Part shown: positions 28,376 to 37,185 of the stretch, in pieces
Numbering within the stretch: the first letter of the stretch is position 1
How the letters are laid out: each line of letters starts with the position of its first letter
NCBI GenBank assembly: GCA_029071325.1
Contig: JAIEAP010000023.1
Coordinates: 1 to 64,000, forward strand
Source: Lachnospiraceae bacterium
GTDB taxonomy: Bacteria; Bacillota; Clostridia; Lachnospirales; Lachnospiraceae
Reading direction: 5' to 3'
DNA length: 64,000 nucleotides
The notes under the pieces: generated by a model
The model's database searches: none
Seen by the model: the letters and a program-made list of their open reading frames with translations, nothing else
Told to the model about the DNA's origin: nothing
Program-made: the position numbers and the translations under genes

Positions 28376-30136
28376 TTAATGCTTCTCAGATCCGTCATCC
28401 GAAGAAGTCTCATTCTGTTCCGAATCCTCCTGCATCATTTCTTCCCAAATTCCGGCATCAAATTCCGCGAAACGAAACAATGTTTTCTCTATCATGGCAA
28501 GCTGAATCTCGAATTTAACATATGCCTTCTTAGCCGCCTGCAGATCCTGCAGCTTCAGAATATCCTGGAATTGCCCCAATGCTATTTCCAGCAGCCGCTT
28601 TTGCTGCTCATTGCATTCCACATAGAGTCTTTCCGCCTTCTCCAGCACATATTTGGTCTGTTCCAATTCTCTGGGATGGATCTTCATATGTTCCAGTTCC
28701 TGGCGTCTTCGTTCCAGTTCTCCACTGTCCAGACCTCCTCCATTTCCTAACCGATCATGAATCTGAACCACTGCCATTGGACACTCCACATCAATGTCAA
28801 AAATGCCATTGATGTCATAAGAAAAGCGAACATCAATAAATACTTCTCCCTTTGGTCTGGGAGGAATATCAATGACATACGAGGTCAGTTTCAAATTAGA
28901 AGATGCATTGCGGTGCTCTCCCTGAAAAATATTCAATTCTATTTTATTCTGCCCGTCATAGACAGTAACATATCGCTCTACACGACTGCATGGAAGGCTC
29001 TGATTTCTGGATATGATTGGAGACATAATATCTCCACGTAACTCTACTCCCAGGGAAAAGGGACAGATATCTAGTATCACAATATCTTTGATTTCCGACA
29101 TCCGTTCCTTTATTCCACTCAGCGTACCTGCTCCCATGCAGACAATTTCATCAGGGTTACTATCATTACACAGCTTTTTATCAAACAGAGACGCAACAAA
29201 ATGCCGAACCACCGGCATTTTAGATGAACCGCCCACCATAAGAACCTTCGACACATCCTCTACCGTAATTTGTGCATCGTTCATCAGACGACGCAGTACC
29301 TGATTCATGCGCCGGAACAGACCGGAAGACAGATCAATCAATTGCTGATTTGCCAGCGAGTACTGATATTCCATTCCTTCCATTCTAATAGTTGTCTCCA
29401 CTTCATTTTGTTCAGACAGCTTCATTTTTACTTGCTCTGCTTCACGGTATAGCAGTTCTTTCTGCTGCGGGGATATTTTCCCCCACGGCAGTTCACTTTT
29501 GGCACACATATCAATTGCGATGACTTCATTAAAATCCCTGCCTCCCAGATGATTGTCACCTGCTACACCCTGAATTTCAATCATGTTATCAAAAGCATCT
29601 ACCAACGAAACATCCAGTGTACCACCGCCAAAGTCAAATACCACAAACAACTCATCCAAATTCATATTTTGAATATGATTTGCAAGTGCCGCTGCCGATG
29701 GTTCGTTAATCAAACGTTCCACCTTAAGCCCCGCAAGTAACCCGGCATTTCTCGTGGCTCCACGCCTCTTGTCATCAAAATATGCCGGAACACTGATCAC
29801 TGCTTCCTCCACCGGTTCTCCCAAAAACGCTTCCGCATCGCTGCGCAGCTGTCTTAAGATCAAAGCTGATAATTCCTGCGGTCGATATGATTTTCCATAA
29901 GCAACAAACTGACATTCCGTTCCCATTTGTCTCTTGAACTCCCGGAAGGTTACTTCTGGATGCGTGATCAGTCTCTCCTGTGCCGTCTTGCCCACATATA
30001 CCGTTCCATCAGAATCAAAACTCACCACAGACGGTGTCAGATACTCTCCAAAACTATTTGGAATCAACTCTGCTCTCCCATTTCTCCATACGCTTACCAA
30101 ACTGTTGGTTGTCCCCAGATCAATTCCTACTACCAT
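28376..30136 (-). CDS. Hsp70-family chaperone (HscC/DnaK-like)
   Basis: 586 residues. The nucleotide-binding domain has GIDLGTTNSLVSVW at the N terminus, VFDFGGGTLDVSLVD near 195 and VLMVGGSSKMPVV near 310. The substrate-binding domain has LGVELRGDIMSPII and VTVYDGQNKIELNIFQGEH. The C terminus is shorter than in DnaK and ends in an acidic SEDSEQNETSSDD-like tail, without the EEVD-like DnaK end. It lies 20 bases after a J-domain membrane protein, so this is a specialised Hsp70/Hsp40 pair, not the housekeeping dnaK, which normally sits with grpE and dnaJ. Confidence 0.9.
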   Translation of the reverse strand: MVVGIDLGTTNSLVSVWRNGRAELIPNSFGEYLTPSVVSFDSDGTVYVGKTAQERLITHPEVTFREFKRQMGTECQFVAYGKSYRPQELSALILRQLRSDAEAFLGEPVEEAVISVPAYFDDKRRGATRNAGLLAGLKVERLINEPSAAALANHIQNMNLDELFVVFDFGGGTLDVSLVDAFDNMIEIQGVAGDNHLGGRDFNEVIAIDMCAKSELPWGKISPQQKELLYREAEQVKMKLSEQNEVETTIRMEGMEYQYSLANQQLIDLSSGLFRRMNQVLRRLMNDAQITVEDVSKVLMVGGSSKMPVVRHFVASLFDKKLCNDSNPDEIVCMGAGTLSGIKERMSEIKDIVILDICPFSLGVELRGDIMSPIISRNQSLPCSRVERYVTVYDGQNKIELNIFQGEHRNASSNLKLTSYVIDIPPRPKGEVFIDVRFSYDINGIFDIDVECPMAVVQIHDRLGNGGGLDSGELERRRQELEHMKIHPRELEQTKYVLEKAERLYVECNEQQKRLLEIALGQFQDILKLQDLQAAKKAYVKFEIQLAMIEKTLFRFAEFDAGIWEEMMQEDSEQNETSSDDGSEKH

Positions 30137-30156
30137 ATCATTTTCCTCTCGTGTTA

Positions 30157-31584
30157 TTAATTTTTCAACCTACAATCCTGTTTCCATAAATATTTCAGGA
30201 AAATACTCGTTTGCTCCTCTATATCTTCATCTTGAAAATAATCTGCTACATATGCTGTCTCCACCGTCCCGTCCGACTGATCTATTTCTATCACAAATCT
30301 AACCTTTGCCGGATCATAATATACACAGGCAGATACTTCCTTCTTGTCCTGATCCAATATCATGCACTTATATGGACTCTCCCTTGTATATTCCCTATAA
30401 ATCTTATCTGCGGCATTATTCAGCTCCTTCAACGCTTCTAAATTCTCCCGATTCTGCTCTTCCAGATACTTGCTGTTTCCATATAATGTCTGATTATACG
30501 AAGGGCGCTTTTCCTCCGTCTTGCGCGATTTCTCGTTCGCATAAACCAGTGTCACCACCAGCATTAATCCTCCAATCAGCAATACTTTCATGATTTTTTC
30601 ACTGATCTGAGCTTTTTTACAATAATCCTCATATAACGAACTTTTCTTTCCAAACAGGAAAGCCGCAATATTCCTTTTCTCTGCCGCCCCGAACAATGGT
30701 ATCATCTGTTTCAGAAGATCCTTTAACGTCAACTGTCTTGTTCTCTGCCACACTGGCCCCAATTTCATATATCTTGCTTCATTCAGCTTCACAACATACT
30801 GCTGTATAGACGGATCACGTTGATTTACAAAAAACTGTTTATACAGGAATTTCCACACATACTCTGGCAATGCACAGCCCGGATAAAAAATAAGAACTGC
30901 TGCATCCAAGACCCTTTTACTATGAATATCTATTTTATTCTTATACCAGGAGAACAGCATTCTCCATGCCAGCAAATCCGCCGCATAAAAGCCAATTACC
31001 AACTGCTGCATCCCCCACAGGAATGCATCATAAAGCTTCTGCTGCTCCTGATCCAGCTTTTCATCTTCCTGAAATTCGTAAAAAAAAGCTTCTTCCTCTT
31101 CTGAGGTATTTTCGTCCTTTAATATGTCTTCGTTCTCAGGAGCATCTTGTTTCTCGACAGCATCCCATTGCCCTTCCGCCTGACATTTTACTTCCTCATA
31201 CCACTGCTCCCTTTCTTGTTGTTCCCTCTGCTTCCGTTCTCTCTCCTTCTGCCCTCTCCGTTCCAGCTCCTGTTGCAGTTGTTCCCTCTCTTGCTGCTCC
31301 TTCTGCTTCCGCGCGCTCTCTTGCTGCTCTCTCCGTTCCAGTTCCTGATGTAACTGCTTCTCTTCGGAACTCTCTATAGTTTCTTGTAAAGCAGGACTCG
31401 TCTGAGTTCTATCAACGCCTCTGCCCGCCGCAGTCAGTGCCATTTTATACGCATTCCGCAATTGCACAAATTCTTCCGGATACTCCTCGGGATGATATTT
31501 CTTGCTCTGTCTTGCATACGCTCTTTTTATTTCAGCTTTGTCAGTGGTGGGAGAAATTTCCAGCCATTCCCATATGTTCTTCAT
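30157..31584 (-). CDS. membrane-anchored J-domain protein with HPE in place of HPD
   Basis: 475 residues. The N-terminal 50 residues are a J domain (IWEWLEISPTTDKAEIKRAY, then KYHPEEYPEEFVQLRNAYK). The loop that should read HPD reads HPE. Residues about 70-145 are a Q/E/R-rich coiled coil. A single transmembrane helix (VLLIGGLMLVVTLVYA) lies near residue 335, followed by a C-terminal domain of about 120 residues. It probably recruits the adjacent Hsp70 to a membrane or secreted client. The HPD Asp is needed for ATPase stimulation in classical J proteins, so activity is uncertain. Related divergent J proteins partner HscC-type Hsp70s. Confidence 0.8.
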   Translation of the reverse strand: MKNIWEWLEISPTTDKAEIKRAYARQSKKYHPEEYPEEFVQLRNAYKMALTAAGRGVDRTQTSPALQETIESSEEKQLHQELERREQQESARKQKEQQEREQLQQELERRGQKERERKQREQQEREQWYEEVKCQAEGQWDAVEKQDAPENEDILKDENTSEEEEAFFYEFQEDEKLDQEQQKLYDAFLWGMQQLVIGFYAADLLAWRMLFSWYKNKIDIHSKRVLDAAVLIFYPGCALPEYVWKFLYKQFFVNQRDPSIQQYVVKLNEARYMKLGPVWQRTRQLTLKDLLKQMIPLFGAAEKRNIAAFLFGKKSSLYEDYCKKAQISEKIMKVLLIGGLMLVVTLVYANEKSRKTEEKRPSYNQTLYGNSKYLEEQNRENLEALKELNNAADKIYREYTRESPYKCMILDQDKKEVSACVYYDPAKVRFVIEIDQSDGTVETAYVADYFQDEDIEEQTSIFLKYLWKQDCRLKN

Positions 31585-31627
31585 AATTTACCCCATTCTT
31601 CAAATACTAACTGTCTATTCTTTTCCC

Positions 31628-31719
31628 AAAAAACAAAAAAGCTAGTTCCGAAGAACTAACTGCATTTTCTATTAACGCTATTGCCTCTGTTCTCCCCTTG
31701 GCAGTACATATTATCGCCA
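31628..31719 (-). ncRNA. candidate short transcript or attenuator before the J-domain gene
   Basis: The promoter at 31754-31726 predicts an RNA starting near 31719. About 60 bases on, a stem GTTAGTTC (31660-31653), loop TTCG and GAACTAGC (31648-31641) is followed by TTTTTTGTTTTTT, a strong intrinsic terminator. It ends about 45 bases before the J-domain start. A 17-codon frame at 31709-31656 (MYCQGENRGNSVNRKCS) stops inside the stem but has only a weak ribosome binding site. Either a small RNA of about 90 bases or a leader that attenuates the Hsp70/J operon fits. Confidence 0.45.
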
Positions 31720-31725
31720 TACCAA

Positions 31726-31754
31726 AATATACCGTATTTTACACACTTTTTCAA
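31726..31754 (-). promoter_or_regulatory. promoter upstream of the candidate short transcript
   Basis: On the - strand, TTGAAA (31754-31749) and TATATT (31731-31726) are 17 bases apart. It is the best promoter seen before the J-domain/Hsp70 genes. Confidence 0.55.
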
Positions 31755-31810
31755 TAGTATATTTCTATATCCTCCTAAATACAACCTTCTACGTCGCTGC
31801 GTATTTTCGG

Positions 31811-31839
31811 TTGACGCACTTTTACCCTGCCTATATAAT
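31811..31839 (+). promoter_or_regulatory. promoter of the methyltransferase gene
   Basis: TTGACG (31811-31816), 17 bases, and a perfect TATAAT (31834-31839). It is divergent from the promoter at 31726-31754 and lies 45 bases before the gene. Confidence 0.75.
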
Positions 31840-31883
31840 AGGAAATAATAAAATGAGACAAGACTTAGGACGGAGGAAGCAAC

Positions 31884-32747
31884 ATGTTTCTTGCAGATCA
31901 ATGGAAAGATTATGAAGTGATAGATTGTTCCAAAGGGGAGAAGCTGGAGCGGTGGGGAAAATATCTCCTGGTCCGCCCAGACCCCCAGGTCATCTGGGAC
32001 ACCCCCCGGACAGATACCGGCTGGCGCCGTCCCAACGCCCATTACCACCGCAGCAAAAAGGGCGGCGGCGAGTGGGAGTTCTTCGACCTGCCCCAGCAAT
32101 GGAGTATTCATTATAAGAACCTGACCTTCCAGTTGAAGCCTTTCAGCTTCAAGCACACCGGGCTGTTTCCGGAGCAGGCAGCCAACTGGGACTGGTTCTC
32201 TGGAAAAATAAAAGCGGCTGGAAGACCCATAAAAGTGCTGAATCTGTTTGCCTATACCGGCGGCGCTACGATTGCCGCGGCCGCTGCCGGCGCTCACGTT
32301 ACCCATGTGGACGCCTCCAAGGGCATGGTAACCTGGGCAAAAGAAAACGCAGTCTCATCCGGGCTCTCCGAAGCCCCCATCCGTTGGATCGTGGACGACT
32401 GCGTGAAATTCGTAGAGCGGGAAATCCGCCGGGGCAACCACTATGACGCCATCATCATGGACCCCCCCTCCTATGGACGCGGTCCCAAAGGCGAAATCTG
32501 GAAGATTGAAGATTCCATTCACAGCCTGGTAAAGCTGTGCGCGCAGCTTTTAACGGACCGTCCTCTCTTTTTCCTGATCAACTCTTACACCACCGGTCTG
32601 CAGCCCGCGGTACTCTCCTATCTGCTGGGCACGGAGCTGGCACGCTTTCCCGGTTCCGTGACTGCTGATGAGATTGGGCTTCCGGTATCTTCTAACGGAC
32701 TGGTGCTGCCCTGCGGCGCTTCCGGTCGTTTTGAAGGATATGAATAA
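31884..32747 (+). CDS. class I SAM-dependent methyltransferase (RlmI-like)
   Basis: 287 residues. The SAM-binding motif I is VLNLFAYTGGATIAAAAAGA near 121-140, followed by VDASKGMVTWAKEN. The catalytic DPPSYGRGPKGE near 194 is the NPPY-type motif seen in RNA and protein methyltransferases of the RlmI/RlmK class. There is no PUA domain at the N terminus, so the target is uncertain; rRNA is the best guess. GGACGGAGGAAGCAAC precedes the ATG. It converges on the HAD gene with a 9-base gap. Confidence 0.88.
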   Translation: MFLADQWKDYEVIDCSKGEKLERWGKYLLVRPDPQVIWDTPRTDTGWRRPNAHYHRSKKGGGEWEFFDLPQQWSIHYKNLTFQLKPFSFKHTGLFPEQAANWDWFSGKIKAAGRPIKVLNLFAYTGGATIAAAAAGAHVTHVDASKGMVTWAKENAVSSGLSEAPIRWIVDDCVKFVEREIRRGNHYDAIIMDPPSYGRGPKGEIWKIEDSIHSLVKLCAQLLTDRPLFFLINSYTTGLQPAVLSYLLGTELARFPGSVTADEIGLPVSSNGLVLPCGASGRFEGYE

Positions 32748-32756
32748 ACATACCGA

Positions 32757-33422
32757 CTAGACCGGCAGTTCCTCCGTCATCTGCTGTTCCACCTCTCCTG
32801 CATCCGCCGCGAAATTCCTGCCGCCGTGCGCCCGCAGGAATTCCTCATCCCGGAAGCCCCAGGTTACGCTGATACAGGGCATCCCCGCATTGCGGGCTGT
32901 CTCGATATCCACGTCGGAATCTCCCACATAGACGGCATTTTCCCGGGAAGCCCCAAGCTCCCGGAGCGCCTGTTCCACCGTATCCGGCGCGGGTTTGCGT
33001 CGGATACCCTCACGCTCCCCGATCGCCACAGAAACTGTGTCCCCAAAATAAATCCCACACAGCTCCTTTACCGCAAAGTCCGCCTTATTCGATACAATGG
33101 CAAGACAGCAGCCCTCTGCTTTCAGCCGTATCAATAGCTCCGTCACACCCGGATAAGGCTTTGTCTTATCATTGCAGTGCTCCCGGTAGTATTCCTTAAA
33201 ATATGCCGACACCCTGTCATACGCTTCCTGTGTGATATTCTCCGGCGCAGCGCGCCGGAGAAGCGTTCCGATGCCATTACCCACAAACCTGCGCACCTCC
33301 TCTATGGTGCGGGCAGGATAACCATATGCCGTCAACGCGGCATTGACCGCATCCGCCAGATCCTCCAGCGTATTCAAAAGTGTACCGTCCAGATCGAAAA
33401 TTACCGTGCTGTATTTTTTCAT
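32757..33422 (-). CDS. HAD-family phosphatase (phosphoglycolate phosphatase-like)
   Basis: 221 residues from the ATG at 33422; a GTG three codons earlier is in frame. HAD motif I is FDLDGTLLNTLEDL, motif II includes SNKAD, and the motif III/IV region is VGDSDVDIETARNAGM. The helical cap after motif I matches the Gph/PgmB-like subfamily. The substrate is unknown: phosphoglycolate or another small phosphate ester is likely. It begins directly after the broken Fic gene. Confidence 0.88.
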   Translation of the reverse strand: MKKYSTVIFDLDGTLLNTLEDLADAVNAALTAYGYPARTIEEVRRFVGNGIGTLLRRAAPENITQEAYDRVSAYFKEYYREHCNDKTKPYPGVTELLIRLKAEGCCLAIVSNKADFAVKELCGIYFGDTVSVAIGEREGIRRKPAPDTVEQALRELGASRENAVYVGDSDVDIETARNAGMPCISVTWGFRDEEFLRAHGGRNFAADAGEVEQQMTEELPV

Positions 33423-33492
33423 TTTATGCACCTATCAAATAACCTTTCTATTTCATCATAATCACATAAAAAAGAGGCTCGACTTGCCTTTA

Positions 33493-33864
33493 TCATCTCT
33501 TCCTCGCTGATCTCTTCACAAACTCCTGGCGCGAAAGACCTTCCAGATATTTTTCTTCCCTGAGTTTACCAAAGATCTCCTCCGCCTGCTGCTCAAGAAA
33601 CCTCACATTACAAAACATATTCTCTTTTGCAATATCAACTGTTCTTATCTTTCCTGCCCAATCGTATATATCCTGAAAAATATATTTATGAATTGCTTGA
33701 AGATGTATGAAATCAAAATTGCCTCTCATCGGTTGATCTATCAATTCCAACAAACGTAACATAGTCAGTTTACGTTCAAATTTTTGAAGTTTTTTCGGTT
33801 CTCTGATGTCAAGTTTATTGATCAGTATATCTGTATCTGGATAACAATAAATTACATCTGCCAT
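33493..33864 (-). pseudogene. Fic/Doc-family toxin, truncated before the catalytic motif
   Basis: 123 residues. The N-terminal part is a normal Fic domain (RGNFDFIHLQAIHKYIFQDIYDWAGKIRTVDIAKEN; shown here by its key GNFDFIHLQAIHKYIF and YDWAGKIRTVD segments), including the flap hairpin and the helix after it. The open frame then ends at ARKR, before the position where HPFxxGNGR should appear. No remnant of that motif is seen in the 70 bases before the next gene. Without the catalytic His and the anion-binding loop it cannot AMPylate targets. A 3' deletion is the simplest reading. It follows its antitoxin by 3 bases. Confidence 0.8.
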
Positions 33865-33867
33865 TCC

Positions 33868-34191
33868 CTACACCTCTTGTAAAATCCTTTTTCTCAGGTC
33901 ATCACCAGACACCTTCCCCATACGGTACATTCTCAAAAGCTGTATTTCATCCTCTTCAAGCTTTAATCCTTCCATTCTCAATGTTGCATCTACTTCTTCC
34001 ACCACTTCATCAATCGTATACATTGCCGGATTCAATTTAACCTCGAATGGAATCCCTTTGTGAATAACTAATTGACTTAAGGACATATTAATATATGTGG
34101 ATAAATTCAAGCCCAATTTGTCCAAAATATCTATTGCATTTGCTTTTAACGATTCTGGTGTTCTCGCCTGTACCATTGACATATTTTCCAT
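33868..34191 (-). CDS. RelB/DinJ-type antitoxin with a VbhA-like Fic-inhibitory segment
   Basis: 107 residues. The N-terminal 55 residues match a ribbon-helix-helix antitoxin of the RelB/DinJ type (RTPESLKANAIDILDKLGLN, LSTYINMSLSQLVIHKGIPF). The C-terminal part (about 68-107) reads ATLRMEGLKLEEDEIQLLRM and continues with YRMGKVSGDDLRKRIL. TLRMEG fits the (S/T)xxxE(G/N) motif by which VbhA-like antitoxins block Fic ATP binding. The protein would therefore both bind its promoter and neutralise the Fic partner. GAGGG precedes the ATG. It stays intact though the toxin is truncated. Confidence 0.75.
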   Translation of the reverse strand: MENMSMVQARTPESLKANAIDILDKLGLNLSTYINMSLSQLVIHKGIPFEVKLNPAMYTIDEVVEEVDATLRMEGLKLEEDEIQLLRMYRMGKVSGDDLRKRILQEV

Positions 34192-34249
34192 GCGTTATCC
34201 CTCACTTTCCTTGCTTAATTGTATTACATTGTCATTACATTGTCAACAT

Positions 34250-34939
34250 TCAAACAATCCCCGCCTTTAATTCATCCCAGGACAGCCAGCATATTTCCCC
34301 GGCATCCGCCCGCTCCGCAACATCCGCACCCATGCAGACGCACAAATGGCTATCCGGCAGTTCCCGGTATTCCCACAGCGTCACAGGCTGAGGAACTCCT
34401 CCCCGGAATATCCGCCCGGCCTCACCCTCAGACGGACAAGTCTCAACGTCTGCCAACGGGATGCGAAGTCCCTCGCCTGTCCATTTCAGGTAGCTCTCCT
34501 TCATCGTCCACAGACGCAAGAATGCCAGTTCCCGATCCGCCTGCGCTTTCAGCCACTCCTGCTCCTTTCGGGTACAGCATTTGCGCACAGAAGAAGCGTG
34601 CACTCTGCGCCGGCACTCAAGATCGATCCCTATCTCACAGTCCGCCACTGCCACCACAACGTAATCCCCGGCATGGGATGCATTAAAGGATATCCCCTGC
34701 GCCTCTTCCAGCGCAGGCTTCCCATTCTCTCCCCGGCAGAATACCTGTTTTTCACGCCCTATGCCCTCCTGACATAAACCGTACGCAATGAGCAGTCCTG
34801 CCCCCAGGCACCGATACCGGTCCTTCTCATGCCGGATCCTTTCGATGCGCTCCTGGCGCTCCTGCGGCAGACCGTCCATCTGCCCCTGAAGCGGCTCTCT
34901 CATCAGTTCCGGAAGCTTTATTCCGTATATTTTCCACAT
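34250..34939 (-). CDS. 4'-phosphopantetheinyl transferase, Sfp type
   Basis: 229 residues from the ATG at 34939, which has AGGATGATGG upstream; a start at 34960 is also possible. The family motifs are FNASHAGDYVVVAV, IGIDLECRR (Mg ligands D and E) and the WTMKESYLKWTGEGLR loop. It transfers phosphopantetheine from CoA to carrier proteins. The gene overlaps or abuts the end of the MATE gene, suggesting one transcript. No NRPS or PKS gene is in the window, so the client carrier protein is not visible. Confidence 0.85.
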   Translation of the reverse strand: MWKIYGIKLPELMREPLQGQMDGLPQERQERIERIRHEKDRYRCLGAGLLIAYGLCQEGIGREKQVFCRGENGKPALEEAQGISFNASHAGDYVVVAVADCEIGIDLECRRRVHASSVRKCCTRKEQEWLKAQADRELAFLRLWTMKESYLKWTGEGLRIPLADVETCPSEGEAGRIFRGGVPQPVTLWEYRELPDSHLCVCMGADVAERADAGEICWLSWDELKAGIV

Positions 34940-34943
34940 ACCA

Positions 34944-36269
34944 TCATCCTGCCCTATCATTTTTCTTTCCGATCCGTCTTATATACAACACAGTGCTGAT
35001 CATACCCGTCAGAAACTCCGCTGCTGGAAATGCCAGCCATACGCCGTTCACCCCAAACCACGCCGATAACAGAAACGCACTGGGCAGTATCAGGATAAAA
35101 CCTCTCAAAAGCGCGATCATATGCGCCGGCAGCGCCTCACAGACCGATGTAAAATATACGGCAATGGCAATACTGCAGCCGGCAAAGGGAATACCCAGAA
35201 AATAAAGATGCATCCCAGATACCGCCATCTGCTGCATCCCCGCATCCCCCTCGCTGTTAAATATTGCCACGATAGGGTCCGCCCACAGGAAAAATGCCGT
35301 GTAGACGAAAAACGAGAGCACCAGTACAGTTCCTATGGCATAGCGCATCAATTTTCGAATTGTGGCCTGATCCATTCCGCCGTAAGCACGGCTCAGCAGG
35401 GGCTGATTTCCCTGAGCAATGCCGGTATAAATGGCTATGACCACCAGCGACAGATTGGCGATCACTCCGTATGCCGCCACGCCCACATTTCCCTGAAGCT
35501 TCAGCATCAGCATATTAAATACTATGATCACAACGCCAGAGGAGAGTTCCGTAAGCAGAGAGGGCAGTCCCAGCGCGGCAGTCTGTCCCGTGTCACGCAG
35601 GGAAAATGCAGCCCCCTCGAGGCGAAGACTGCTCTTTCCTTTTATCCAGTGCACCGACAGTATTCCCATGCTGATCAAGGGCGCGCATGCAGTTGCCAGC
35701 ACCGCTCCCAGGATTCCCATTCCCATGGGAAATACCAAAATATAATCCAGCACAATATTGCACAGGCTTCCCACCAGCATTCCGCACATTGCAAGCTGCG
35801 GCGCACCGTCATTTCTCACGAAGGACAGCAGCACCTCATTATACAAAAACGCCGGAGAAAACAGCAGCAAAACCCTAAGATACGTCCTTGTCATATCCAG
35901 TACCGCTCCCTCCGCTCCCAGAATCCGGGCAATAAAACCGGAACAAAAAAGACCAAGCAGCATGAACACGACCGCCGCAGCCCCTGTGATCTGCAGCGTA
36001 TTCGTAAAAATCCTGTTTGCACGCCCACACTCCTTCTGCCCCTTAGCCACTGCAAATCTGGTAGCGCCGCCCATTCCAAGCAGAAGTGCGGTTCCGTGAA
36101 TAAAGCTGTAGGCCGGAATCGCCAGATTCAGAGCCGCCAGCCCATCGGTCCCCAGCCCCTGCGCCACAAAAAATGTGTCGGCTATGATATAGAACGATAA
36201 TCCCAGCATTCCCAGTATATTTAACGATACATAACGGGCATACTCCCTACCCAAGGACATGTGTTTCAT
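34944..36269 (-). CDS. MATE-family efflux transporter
   Basis: 441 residues with 12 hydrophobic helices arranged as two similar bundles. The N-terminal SFYIIADTFFVAQGLGTDGL and GTALLLGMGGATRFAVAKG patterns are typical of MATE exporters of the clostridial NorM/DinF type. Substrates, such as drugs or metabolites exported against sodium or protons, cannot be told. AGGAG lies 7 bases before the ATG. It is co-oriented with the Sfp-type gene, which starts at its stop codon. Confidence 0.9.
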   Translation of the reverse strand: MKHMSLGREYARYVSLNILGMLGLSFYIIADTFFVAQGLGTDGLAALNLAIPAYSFIHGTALLLGMGGATRFAVAKGQKECGRANRIFTNTLQITGAAAVVFMLLGLFCSGFIARILGAEGAVLDMTRTYLRVLLLFSPAFLYNEVLLSFVRNDGAPQLAMCGMLVGSLCNIVLDYILVFPMGMGILGAVLATACAPLISMGILSVHWIKGKSSLRLEGAAFSLRDTGQTAALGLPSLLTELSSGVVIIVFNMLMLKLQGNVGVAAYGVIANLSLVVIAIYTGIAQGNQPLLSRAYGGMDQATIRKLMRYAIGTVLVLSFFVYTAFFLWADPIVAIFNSEGDAGMQQMAVSGMHLYFLGIPFAGCSIAIAVYFTSVCEALPAHMIALLRGFILILPSAFLLSAWFGVNGVWLAFPAAEFLTGMISTVLYIRRIGKKNDRAG

Positions 36270-36385
36270 TTGTTTTCTCCTATTTGCACATTTCGGTACA
36301 TCATGCTATATTGAACATGTGCTTTACCGCACATTATGGATTCCATGCAACTATATTTTTCATTATAAAAAGAGGTTATAACACT

Positions 36386-37156
36386 ATGAAAGAAAATATT
36401 GAAACAATCCCACTCTTAAAAGCCTTCGAGGCCAAAGACGAATGCCCCTTCTGCAACCTTGCAAGGGAGGCTGAGCAGCATGCCATTTCCTTTATCTTAG
36501 GCTCTGCCTACATGGAAGATGATATCCGGGAACAGACGGATAAGACCGGGTTCTGCCGTCATCATTTTAAAATGATGTATGATTACGGAAACCGCCTGGG
36601 AAGCGCTCTGATCTTAAGCACCCACCTGCACAAACTCAACCAGGAGCTGGCACAGGAGATTAAGGATTTCTCCCCCGGCAAATCCTCTGTCCTCAAACGT
36701 TTCAAACACACCGACGCCACCGCACAACTGACGCCGTCTACCAATATCGGCGCATGGGCGGCCTCCAAAAAGGACAGCTGCTATGTATGCGACCATTTCA
36801 ACAACATATACGGACGCTACCTGGACACCTTCTTCGACCTGTACCGGAAGGATGAAGAATTCCGCAAAATATTCGCCGAAAGCAAAGGCGTGTGCATCCC
36901 ACACTTTGGCGACCTTGTGGAGGTGGCAGAGCGCAGGCTGAACGATGCGCAGAAAAAGGAATTCTATCCGGTGGCATTTTCCCTGATGCAGGAAAATATG
37001 AAGCGCCTGGAAGACGAAGTCTGCTGGTTCGTGGAGAAGAACGATTACCTAAACAAAGACAAGCCCTGGGGCAATTCCCAGGATTCCATCCAGCGCGGTA
37101 TCCAAAAGTGTACCGGCGGTTATCCGGCGGATGAGATCTTTAAGGCGAAGCTGTAA
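36386..37156 (+). CDS. DUF6062 family cysteine-rich protein
   Basis: 256 residues from the ATG at 36386 (MKENIETIPLLKAFEAKDECPFCNL), with GAGGT 10 bases before; the frame is open further upstream but without a ribosome binding site. It has conserved CPFC, GFCRHH, CYVCDH and CIPHF elements, which together look like a metal-binding set. The family is common in Lachnospiraceae and has no known function. No membrane segment is seen. Confidence 0.8.
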   Translation: MKENIETIPLLKAFEAKDECPFCNLAREAEQHAISFILGSAYMEDDIREQTDKTGFCRHHFKMMYDYGNRLGSALILSTHLHKLNQELAQEIKDFSPGKSSVLKRFKHTDATAQLTPSTNIGAWAASKKDSCYVCDHFNNIYGRYLDTFFDLYRKDEEFRKIFAESKGVCIPHFGDLVEVAERRLNDAQKKEFYPVAFSLMQENMKRLEDEVCWFVEKNDYLNKDKPWGNSQDSIQRGIQKCTGGYPADEIFKAKL

Positions 37157-37185
37157 GCACGGCTGCGCCCGCTCATGCCCGGCCC

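Noticed and set aside
31656-32306. 216-codon open frame on the - strand overlapping the methyltransferase gene
   Set aside because: The methyltransferase on the + strand has clear SAM motifs and its own promoter. Only the last 17 codons, after the - strand promoter, are kept as a possible leader peptide.
35121-36200. 359-codon + strand open frame across the MATE gene
   Set aside because: It is rich in His, Gln, Ser and Arg as expected of an antisense shadow of a hydrophobic protein. The - strand MATE gene is well supported.
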